Of a stretch of DNA of 28,689 bases, positions 21,992 to 28,689 are shown in pieces (position 1 is the stretch's first letter; each line of letters opens with the position of its first letter). The stretch covers positions 1-28,689 of IMG/VR virus record IMGVR_UViG_3300044733_003165. The stretch is one strand, 5' to 3'. The position numbers and the translations under genes were made by a program. This DNA is from a virus. The notes beneath the pieces are model-generated. The model was not told where the DNA came from. It saw nothing but the letters and a program-made list of their open reading frames with translations, and ran no database searches.

Positions 21992-23559
21992 TTTTTAGGT
22001 TCTTCCTCTTGTTGCGGTGGACCTTGCATCATTTGTTGTTGTGCTTGTGCCTGTGCAGCAAGTGCTTGTTCTGATGATATTTCTACATCAATTTGACGCA
22101 TCATTTCATCGGATTGTCGTAAAATATGCTTACGAATATACTTAGAAGAGAAATATTTACCTTCATAAGAAGCCAATATATTTAACATATCCACTTTTTC
22201 TCTAAGAATTTCATTTTCCTTTAATTCTGTGAAATATGAATCTTTAGTGAAAGTGAAGTTTATATCTTGGTATATCTTTTCCCAATCATTTAATGTACAG
22301 ATGCCTTTAAGAATTAATTGTTTCTTTAAAAGATCTAAGAACAACATGGCAAATTTTGCTCGTAATCTTTCAATAAATTTAAAGAATTTTACTTCATCGC
22401 GGCTTATTTCGCTGGATCTACCCATATTAAAACCAGTTGTTGTTTCAAGTCTTGATATGGGAACATTCAATGCTCTATATAATTTTCTTTGAAGATATTC
22501 GACATCTTCCATTTGGCCTAAATTTTGACCGCCATCTAAAGTAGATATTTCAGTACCACGACCACCTTCTCTTCGTGGAATCCAATAATCCTCAAGCATT
22601 GTTAAATGAGCACGATCATCTTTAACTTCACCAGTTTTTTGATCGTAAACTAATCGATTTCTATATCGATTCATTAACTCACGCATATATTGTTCGGCTT
22701 TATTTTTTGGTAAATTACCAACATCAATATAAAAAATACGTCTTTCGGGTGCTCTTGTCATTCTGTAGATGACAACTGCATCTTCAATTTGACGTAACAT
22801 ATTAAGAGGGCGAATAGCCTTATGTAGATAGCCTATAACACGTTTTGAATTTAAATCAATCAAACCAGAGTGAACATACGTTATCGAATCTAATGCGATT
22901 TTAAGGCCAGAAGAACTGGTTTGCATGATTGCATCAGGATCCAGATCTGTATAAACAAAATATTCTTCGATATTCTTAATTAGATTTGTCTGAATACCAT
23001 TAATATTTTTAATTTCTTTATCTACTTTACGAACCTTCTTAATCTTTAATGGATCAATTAAACGAAGTTCCTGTATACCCTTTTCTGGTCTGGTTACATC
23101 AATAATCGTATGATAATATAATCTTCCATCGATATACCATTTTCTAAAAATATCGCAACCTTGATGATTAAATTTTAATAATTTAAGAATACCCTTAAAT
23201 TCTTTATGAATTTTATCCTTGATCTGTGGAGATAAATTATCTACGTTTGAAAGATCTAAGAAAACTGCATTATGATCTTCATCATATACAATAGTTTCAT
23301 TAATAATATCTTCAATTGCCATATCCACTTCTGGATACAATGACATAGATCTATAATGAGATAATTGTGTATTGTCATCTCGTATAGAACCACCGAAATC
23401 ATAAACTGTAGAGAAGAAACCACCAGATTCTGCGGTTATTGTTCCGTCATAATCATCTGGTGCAGCAAATGATGGTTGATTGCCTACCTCTTGAGTTATT
23501 GGAGATAGTTCATTATTATTATTTTTTCCGAATAAAAAACCAAAAAAATTGTTAGCCAT
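21988..23559 (-). CDS. 20: Portal vertex protein gp20
   Basis: A 523-residue protein (T4 gp20: 524). Typical T4-type portal blocks are YRSMSLYPEVDMAIEDIINE, YIDGRLYYHTIID, LRLIDPLKIKKVRKV, IRPLNMLRQIEDAVVIYRMT, APERRIFYIDVGNLP, RYRNRLVYDQKTGEV, MLEDYWIPRREGGRGTEIST and the ALNVPISRLE-type segment. The end is Gln/Ala-rich (SSEQALAAQAQAQQQMMQGP). The dodecameric ring starts prohead assembly and passes DNA during packaging. No Shine-Dalgarno sequence precedes ATG 23559, which is eight nt after the upstream tail-tube stop. T4-type portal identity is firm. Confidence 0.95.
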   Translation of the reverse strand: MANNFFGFLFGKNNNNELSPITQEVGNQPSFAAPDDYDGTITAESGGFFSTVYDFGGSIRDDNTQLSHYRSMSLYPEVDMAIEDIINETIVYDEDHNAVFLDLSNVDNLSPQIKDKIHKEFKGILKLLKFNHQGCDIFRKWYIDGRLYYHTIIDVTRPEKGIQELRLIDPLKIKKVRKVDKEIKNINGIQTNLIKNIEEYFVYTDLDPDAIMQTSSSGLKIALDSITYVHSGLIDLNSKRVIGYLHKAIRPLNMLRQIEDAVVIYRMTRAPERRIFYIDVGNLPKNKAEQYMRELMNRYRNRLVYDQKTGEVKDDRAHLTMLEDYWIPRREGGRGTEISTLDGGQNLGQMEDVEYLQRKLYRALNVPISRLETTTGFNMGRSSEISRDEVKFFKFIERLRAKFAMLFLDLLKKQLILKGICTLNDWEKIYQDINFTFTKDSYFTELKENEILREKVDMLNILASYEGKYFSSKYIRKHILRQSDEMMRQIDVEISSEQALAAQAQAQQQMMQGPPQQEEEPKK

Positions 23560-23567
23560 AATACTAT

Positions 23568-24110
23568 TTAGGGATAAAATACAGAATAATCATAACTCAA
23601 TGTCACAGTAAATTCTGCAAAAACATCAGTGGCATCGTTTGTCAATTCTATTGGAGAAATATCAATAGGAAATACGTTAATTAAAGAACAAAAAGTTTTA
23701 TATTTAGAGTTGGATTGAGCAGCAGTCATATCGTTATAGGAAACTACCCATTCTGCAGCATAGGCTTTCCAATTCATCTTGTCATGATTACCACTGTTGA
23801 TGAAATCAATCCATCTTTGGAAAAAAGTTCTTAAATCTTCTGATTGGTGTTCTGATGAATATACCTGTATTGCCCAATCAGCTGCTGATCTTTCTGCTGG
23901 GAATTTCACAGGTCTACCTCTATAATTTAGATTTATAGAACCAACACTAGAACCTGGAAATTGAGTTGCTTTGCAATAAATTTCAAGTGCCTGGTTAAAG
24001 ACACTTGAATTGATTTGTGATCTTAATGAAGATGGAATGCCACCAGTTACTTTAAATCTGTTGGACTTTACTCCTACGAAATATTTTCTAAAATCATCTA
24101 TTTTACCCAT
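23568..24110 (-). CDS. 19: Tail tube protein gp19, second paralogue
   Basis: A 180-residue tail-tube protein, paralogous to its upstream neighbour. Shared elements are MGKIDDFRKYF, FPGSSVGSINL, YRGRPVKFPAERSAADWAIQ, then the VSYNDMTAAQSN, VFPIDISPIEL and FAEFTVTLSYDY segments. It carries an insertion of about ten residues in the N-terminal quarter (SQINSSVFNQALEI) relative to its twin. ATG 24110 overlaps the twin's stop as TAATG; a TTG further upstream is in frame but lacks a site. Tube subunits stack as hexamers inside the sheath. Two gene copies suggest that one may be a specialised ring, for example a cap or terminator, but this is inference. Confidence 0.85.
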   Translation of the reverse strand: MGKIDDFRKYFVGVKSNRFKVTGGIPSSLRSQINSSVFNQALEIYCKATQFPGSSVGSINLNYRGRPVKFPAERSAADWAIQVYSSEHQSEDLRTFFQRWIDFINSGNHDKMNWKAYAAEWVVSYNDMTAAQSNSKYKTFCSLINVFPIDISPIELTNDATDVFAEFTVTLSYDYSVFYP

Positions 24111-24616
24111 TAGATATATTGCCAATAATCGTAAGTGAGTGTTAAAGTGAATTCAGCGAATGTATCTGGTGCATCATAGCTCAAATCTACAGGTGAAATG
24201 TCTACTGGAAAACAATGAACCAGTTTAATTTTACGTTTGTATAATGGGGTAGATGATGTATTTGTCATGTCCTGATAATGAACTTCCCAATCAGCAGTGT
24301 AATCATAATTTACTTCGTGATCTGATCTACTATCCATTTTATCGATCCAGTCTTCAATAACTTTACGAAGGTCAGTTTTTGATGAATCATATACCTGTAC
24401 TGCCCAATCAGTATATGTTCTTTCACCTGAGAATTTCACAGGTCTTCCTTTGAAACCAACTGGAATGATTCCTATACTTGAACCAGGCACAGATCCTGCC
24501 TTAGCATAGATTTTAAAATCTGGAATATCAACATTAACTGGTGTTTTACCAAAAATTTCAAATCTATTTGCTCTTACACCCTTAAAAGATTGTCTGAAAA
24601 TATCTATCTTTCCCAT
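24110..24616 (-). CDS. 19: Tail tube protein gp19, first paralogue
   Basis: A 168-residue protein close to T4 gp19 in length (163). It has MGKIDIFRQSFKGVRANRFE, VPGSSIGIIPVGFKGRPVKF, then SGERTYTDWAVQVYDSS and the C-terminal CFPVDISPVDL, FAEFTLTLTYDYW. A GGAG site lies seven bases before the ATG, unlike its downstream twin, so it is likely the more strongly translated copy and the main tube subunit. It lies directly after the sheath gene, as in T4's 18-19 order. The twin begins by overlapping this stop. Confidence 0.9.
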   Translation of the reverse strand: MGKIDIFRQSFKGVRANRFEIFGKTPVNVDIPDFKIYAKAGSVPGSSIGIIPVGFKGRPVKFSGERTYTDWAVQVYDSSKTDLRKVIEDWIDKMDSRSDHEVNYDYTADWEVHYQDMTNTSSTPLYKRKIKLVHCFPVDISPVDLSYDAPDTFAEFTLTLTYDYWQYI

Positions 24617-24630
24617 TATTATCTCCTAGA

Positions 24631-25818
24631 TTAAAGGGTCGAACTTAAATCCTTATTTGTAAGAGTAAGTCTTACAAAGTTTATTGATGGAATTGGCTTA
24701 ACTAAAATATCTGCTACGAAATTCTTAGCCTCTATAATTTCGGCAGTGTTATTTGTTTCATCACAAATAACTCTATATTCGGAAATTCCTCTACCAGCCT
24801 GTACTTCTCTAAGCACACTATCTGCTGCTGATGCAAATGTTTCTCTAGTAGTAGCATCATTTTGTTCAAATAACACACCTCTTGCAAGTGGACCAAGTGT
24901 TCTCTTAAGATAGATAAACAATCTTGCAACATTTATTGATCCCAATGTTGAAGTGCCTGAATACAATGACTTATCACCAAATAGAAGTGTACCTTCTCCT
25001 GGAACATTAAATACTGGATTTACTTTATTTGTGTAAAGAGATCCCTTATCTGCTTCTGAAAGAACTTTTGTAAGTCCAGCGACATTGTTAATTCTACCTC
25101 TTCTTGCCCCTGCTGGAGAGAACCACGGGAATGAATCTCTATCAGTTCTTATAATACATCCTGCTACGTCAGGAGCTAGTGATGAAATTATGAGATTTGT
25201 TGGATCACCAGCGACATTAAAGTGCTTCTTTTCTCCATAAACTGCACAAGTATTTTCACCGTATGTTGCTGTTGGTGCAGTTACTGCTGGTGGAGCAGTA
25301 CTCGAATTTACACCTAAAACACCAAATACTGGAAGTGGACCATCCGCTCTGGCACTTACAACATTGTTTACAAAACTTTGATTTGTACTGGCAGTACCAC
25401 CTTGGAAAACTACATCAAAATCTTGCATATAGAAATCACCAGAACCTCCAGAATCTTGCCATGAGACATAACATGGTGCTCCGTATTGCAAGAAGTTATG
25501 AACGTGATACCATTCATCAGTCCAACCAGTTACACCGTTGGTCGCTAAATCTCTAGCAGCAAGTGTTGTACCATTGGTTGCTGAAAATCCTGGATAATAT
25601 GTATTGTAAAAATAAGTTAATCTATTGAACCAATCATTTAAATTTTCTACGTAGTAATATCCTTGAGCTGTCTCGGTAGCACTCTTAGAAAATAATTTCA
25701 TAGAGTAAGTTCCACCCTGACCCAACATTGCACCAACTGCTGGTGAATTTAGTTCAGATGTGCTTCTTGTTAACGATTCATCAAGTATTCTTACAGTTAC
25801 TCCTGGGTAGCTGCTCAT
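24631..25818 (-). CDS. 18: Contractile tail sheath protein gp18 (short form)
   Basis: A 395-residue sheath protein, much shorter than T4 gp18 (659) and near the size of phage P2's. It has the N-terminal arm SSYPGVTVRILDESLTRSTS, and the C-terminal core with TNKVNPVFNVPGEGTLLFGD, SINVARLFIYLKRTLGPLAR, LFEQNDATTRETF and the final strand exchange segment VADILVKPIPSINFVRLT. The central part is reduced, implying loss of the outer protruding domains. GGAG lies six bases upstream of the ATG. Subunits form the contractile outer cylinder around gp19. The short form appears genuine, not a truncation: both ends are intact. Confidence 0.93.
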   Translation of the reverse strand: MSSYPGVTVRILDESLTRSTSELNSPAVGAMLGQGGTYSMKLFSKSATETAQGYYYVENLNDWFNRLTYFYNTYYPGFSATNGTTLAARDLATNGVTGWTDEWYHVHNFLQYGAPCYVSWQDSGGSGDFYMQDFDVVFQGGTASTNQSFVNNVVSARADGPLPVFGVLGVNSSTAPPAVTAPTATYGENTCAVYGEKKHFNVAGDPTNLIISSLAPDVAGCIIRTDRDSFPWFSPAGARRGRINNVAGLTKVLSEADKGSLYTNKVNPVFNVPGEGTLLFGDKSLYSGTSTLGSINVARLFIYLKRTLGPLARGVLFEQNDATTRETFASAADSVLREVQAGRGISEYRVICDETNNTAEIIEAKNFVADILVKPIPSINFVRLTLTNKDLSSTL

Positions 25819-25863
25819 AATTTTCTCCTATTCTAATAATATATATTTTTTTAGCTTTTTTGA

Positions 25864-27576
25864 CTAAAAAACCCAGAATTGAGTGGAAATATTATTTTTA
25901 CGATCATTACGATCAAACCAGACATCATTGTTCAAGACTTCACCAATATCACCTCTTCCGTCCTCAATAAATCCAAACGGAACTATCTCAGCCTCTATTT
26001 TTTCTATTTCCTCATTGAACATCTCAACACGTATATCTTTATTTGTTAATGTTTCAAAAAAGTCTTGACGTGTTGCCCAAGAAAATAAAACTAAACACAT
26101 AACAAGATCGTCTGTATGACCATCATCTGCTCTGAAAGAAACACCATCTGCAATAAAAGTTGTTAATTCATCAATTGTATCTGAATCCTCAACAACGATT
26201 TTATCTTGTTCTATAAGATTCTTGAGTATCGCACAACCTAACTTCTTGACAGGATTTGTTGTTCTGACTCCTAACAGAAGTCTATTACCACCACCCATTT
26301 CAGTGATTGTCTGACCCTTAGTTCCTTTGAAATTAGATTTAATCAAATTTTCATATTCTAAATCATTATGCAAGATGTCGGCAACCTGTGAGCCAATATC
26401 ATTTACTTCTACTAAAACATATGCATTATTATATTTTTTACCAACTGCACGTATATAAGATGGAAGAAGTAATGGAGATACTACATTGCTTTTAAATCTA
26501 GCTACGACTCTATAAGGCATTGTAGTAATATCAACTACTACGAATGCACTGTTATCTTTTCCTTGCCCTCTAGCCACATCCACGGTTATGAAATACTGAT
26601 GATCTGGATTTTCTTTTTCATCCGTCCCTTTTATTGGATCTTCATAAACCAATAAACCTTCACCATTTCTATGTCTTGGTTTACCATAACTTAATTGATT
26701 TAATTTATTAGCATCTATAAGAGTATTAGCAGAACCTATGAATGAGCAATTAAATTCCGCATCAAATTGCCTTTCAGAAGTATTTTTGATTTGCTGTTCT
26801 TTCCATGCATCATCACGTAGTGGACCGCCTGGATATTGTGGAATCTCTTTCCAATTAACTTCAAATGGAACATATTCATTTTGTTTTGATATAGCAGCTT
26901 TCCATAGCTGATAATACATATTCAACCCTTTAGGCGTTGAAATGATAATCATTTGAGTACTTTGACCAGCAGTAATTGTTGGATACACAGATGAAAAGAA
27001 TTCTTCGGCTACTGTAGTTGGAACGAACGCAAATTCATCCAAAAAAATTATATTGTAACTTCCACCACGAACAGCAGATGATGACGTTGCTGCTGCTAAT
27101 ATTTTAGAACCATTCTCTAAAACAATAGATCCTTTATTCCACTCAACAATACCTTGTTGAAGCCAGTTTGGTAAATATTCATATGCTTCACGAATTCTTG
27201 CAAGAATATCTCTAGCTGTATTCAATTTATTTGCAAGAATACAGACATTCATATTTTGATTAAATAAAACTTTATGTAAAAGATAACAACAACCAACGGT
27301 AGTTGTTTTTCCAGCCTGCCGAGCAAGTTTACCAATAACGAATCTATTTTTTTCTAAAGTACGAATAAGTCTTTCTTGGTAATCATATAGATCAAAGTCT
27401 GTTATACCTTTATCTAATGTAACTACTTTGACATATTTTCTAGCAAAATATACAGGATCACCAGCACATTTCACATATTCTTCTACTTGCTCTTTTGTAA
27501 AGTCAATCTTAACACCAATGGGTTTTAGATTGGCATTTCCAAGATAACCAGGTTTTTTCTGATATTGACTAGACAT
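25864..27576 (-). CDS. 17: Terminase large subunit gp17
   Basis: A 570-residue DNA-packaging motor (T4 gp17: 610). Walker A is ARQAGKTTT (around 85-93) and Walker B is IIFLDEFAF with the catalytic D180-E181. The coupling motif follows as IIISTPKGLNMY. The nuclease domain has TVDVARGQGKDNSA with the metal Asp D333, VEVNDIGSQV, and HTDDLVMCLVLF near the end. It pumps DNA into the prohead and cuts the concatemer. An AAGGA site precedes ATG 27576. The start overlaps the end of gene 16 by 8 nt, a usual terminase arrangement. Identity is firm. Confidence 0.97.
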   Translation of the reverse strand: MSSQYQKKPGYLGNANLKPIGVKIDFTKEQVEEYVKCAGDPVYFARKYVKVVTLDKGITDFDLYDYQERLIRTLEKNRFVIGKLARQAGKTTTVGCCYLLHKVLFNQNMNVCILANKLNTARDILARIREAYEYLPNWLQQGIVEWNKGSIVLENGSKILAAATSSSAVRGGSYNIIFLDEFAFVPTTVAEEFFSSVYPTITAGQSTQMIIISTPKGLNMYYQLWKAAISKQNEYVPFEVNWKEIPQYPGGPLRDDAWKEQQIKNTSERQFDAEFNCSFIGSANTLIDANKLNQLSYGKPRHRNGEGLLVYEDPIKGTDEKENPDHQYFITVDVARGQGKDNSAFVVVDITTMPYRVVARFKSNVVSPLLLPSYIRAVGKKYNNAYVLVEVNDIGSQVADILHNDLEYENLIKSNFKGTKGQTITEMGGGNRLLLGVRTTNPVKKLGCAILKNLIEQDKIVVEDSDTIDELTTFIADGVSFRADDGHTDDLVMCLVLFSWATRQDFFETLTNKDIRVEMFNEEIEKIEAEIVPFGFIEDGRGDIGEVLNNDVWFDRNDRKNNISTQFWVF

Positions 27577-28000
27577 CAGGTAATTCCTTAGCTTGAGATC
27601 GTGATTTATTAATCAGATTCTGTAAATCTGTTGTAGATCCGACATATATTGAATTATTAGTAATATTTGTAACTTTTTCTTTTTGAATATTTTCTGATTT
27701 TTCATGAACAACCATTAGATCTTTATTCATATCAGATAATGTTTTTAATAATAATGCTGCAACTTCATACGCTCTTGGAGAATCACTTGCAGAGGCAACT
27801 TTCATAATTCCATCTAACGCATCCATGCCATTATTAATAAGTTCTTTCATATTAGTTCTTGCTGAATTAAAATCAGCCTCAAGAACTTCTTCTTTAGATC
27901 TCTTGATTTCTTTTACAATTTGAATATCTTTCTTTTCAGGATTTTTTTCAAATGTAGTTTCTAAAGCTTTTGATATATTTTCAAATGGATCTTTTGACAT
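27569..28000 (-). CDS. 16: Terminase small subunit gp16
   Basis: A 143-residue protein (T4 gp16: 164) with the central helical pair and the T4-like signature ASDSPRAYEVAALLLKTLSD (T4: [20 protein letters not shown]) and a C-terminal YVGSTTDLQNLI (T4: FMGSPTELMDEI). The ring-forming protein binds DNA and regulates gp17 nuclease and ATPase activity. The N-terminal 40 residues are charged and diverged. It starts two bases after the gp15 stop (TAATTATG) without a clear Shine-Dalgarno sequence and overlaps gene 17. Both sequence signature and position support the call. Confidence 0.92.
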   Translation of the reverse strand: MSKDPFENISKALETTFEKNPEKKDIQIVKEIKRSKEEVLEADFNSARTNMKELINNGMDALDGIMKVASASDSPRAYEVAALLLKTLSDMNKDLMVVHEKSENIQKEKVTNITNNSIYVGSTTDLQNLINKSRSQAKELPDV

Positions 28001-28002
28001 AA

Positions 28003-28689
28003 TTAAACACCATCATAATAAGTAATACTTCCTGTTTCTGCATTTCCAGTATATCCTGGGCTTGAAACAAGATTTGAAGGAGCTGATTGCATAGTCATTC
28101 CATTGTAAATATTTACACGTGCATTTTCTATGATTCCTCCAATATCTCTCTTAATGTTTCCATAAACATAAGATTTCATAGTAAAATTAAAAACACTTGT
28201 AACACTTCTTCTTGTACTAAAATCACCTTCGTAGTCTTCAGATGTACTAACATCATTTAATACAATCGGAACATCAACTTTTTCATTTAATGAATTATAA
28301 TTTATCGTTACGGTAAAATCTGGCGCAAAGAACGGAACGATTTGTTCTATAATTTGTAAATTATCTTCTAAATTTCTAGTGAAAGAGTATAAATTTAAAT
28401 TAATATTATATGGTATTTCAGTAAATGTACTTTCGTTATATCCAGAAACAGAACTCTTTTTCTTATAAATTCTATTCAATTTTCTTGTTGGATCATAAAG
28501 AATATTAATTATTTCAAATCCCATTTTTGGAAATGTTGATTGAATATGTGTATTATCCGTAATACCAGTTTCTGTTGTTAATCTATAAATAAACTTTTCT
28601 TTAGGACCATATAAAATAGGAACTTTTATCCTATTTGTAATATTATCATTGCTATCTTTTCGTAATATAGTTATTTGATTAAATAAAGT
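28003..28689 (-). CDS. 15: Tail sheath stabiliser gp15, N-terminus cut by window edge
   Basis: The frame stays open from the stop at 28003 to the window end, 228 codons, so the ATG at 28524 is internal. The preserved part matches T4 gp15 (272 residues) along its length: KVPILYGPKEKFIYRL (T4: RVPITYASKEHFMMKL), then FPKMGFEIINILYD (T4: LPRINLHLVDFSYN) and LYSFTRNLEDNLQIIEQIVP (T4: LSIFTRYEDDMFQIVEQILP). gp15 forms the hexameric ring at the head-proximal end of the tail that caps sheath and tube and joins the neck. Gene order 15-16-17 matches T4. Confidence 0.92.
   Translation of the reverse strand, partial: TLFNQITILRKDSNDNITNRIKVPILYGPKEKFIYRLTTETGITDNTHIQSTFPKMGFEIINILYDPTRKLNRIYKKKSSVSGYNESTFTEIPYNINLNLYSFTRNLEDNLQIIEQIVPFFAPDFTVTINYNSLNEKVDVPIVLNDVSTSEDYEGDFSTRRSVTSVFNFTMKSYVYGNIKRDIGGIIENARVNIYNGMTMQSAPSNLVSSPGYTGNAETGSITYYDGV

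Noticed and set aside
25840-25872. A/T inverted repeat in the gene 17-18 gap as a terminator
   Set aside because: The stem is almost only A-T pairs with an A-rich loop and no proper T-run in the reading direction; too weak to call.
28584-28591. TATAAATA on the plus strand
   Set aside because: Inside gp15 coding sequence and pointing at no plus-strand gene.
1-28689. tRNA genes, CRISPR arrays, insertion sequences, homing endonucleases, integrase
   Set aside because: Looked for on both strands; no cloverleaf, regular repeat-spacer pattern or characteristic protein motif was seen.

Overview
This window is part of the genome of a T4-like contractile-tailed phage. All 35 genes called lie on the minus strand, so transcription runs from high to low coordinates. 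The head, tail and DNA-packaging genes follow the order 15-16-17-18-19-19'-20-(small gene)-67-21-(new gene)-22-23. They are followed by a gp3-like gene, uvsY, uvsW, an Sm-like gene, 55, 47, 46, two small genes, 45, 44, 62 and regA. Joining the capsid block directly to uvsY-uvsW-55-47-46-45-44-62-regA resembles marine T4-like phages (cyanophage and pelagiphage types) more than coliphage T4. The DNA is AT-rich. No photosynthesis genes, tRNAs, integrase, transposase or CRISPR were seen. The exact host cannot be read from the sequence; a marine AT-rich bacterium is an inference.

Layout from right to left. 28689-17337 is the virion block: neck/sheath terminator gp15 (cut by the window edge), small and large terminase, an unusually short tail sheath, two tandem tail-tube paralogues, portal, prohead core, protease, an unrecognised basic protein, scaffold and major capsid protein. 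It closes with three in-frame stop codons and a strong hairpin terminator. 17267-7557 is the recombination, late-transcription and replication block: a gp3-like tail protein, UvsY, UvsW, an Sm-like protein, the late sigma factor gp55, the gp47/gp46 nuclease, the sliding clamp gp45, the clamp loader gp44/gp62 and the translational repressor RegA.

7544-1 is an AT-rich glycan cassette placed where T4 would carry DNA polymerase gene 43. It has two GT10-type glycosyltransferases alternating with two DxD glycosyltransferases, a sugar-nucleotide 4,6-dehydratase, a NeuB-type PEP-condensing synthase, a thiamine-diphosphate enzyme of the acetolactate synthase family, and a methyltransferase cut by the window start. 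Together they look like a pathway for making and attaching an unusual branched, deoxy or nonulosonic sugar. The acceptor (virion protein, DNA or host envelope) is unknown.

Expression signals. Exact T4 late-promoter boxes (TATAAATA) lie immediately upstream of the scaffold gene, regA and the third glycosyltransferase gene. A near-consensus sigma70 promoter precedes the sliding clamp. Many genes are joined by ATGA, GTGA, TAATG or TAATATG stop/start junctions, often without a Shine-Dalgarno sequence. Several perfect hairpins sit at gene boundaries. The most unusual items are the glycan cassette, the doubled tail-tube gene, the minimal sheath, the gp55 tail lacking the T4 clamp-binding motif, and the 62/regA palindrome.
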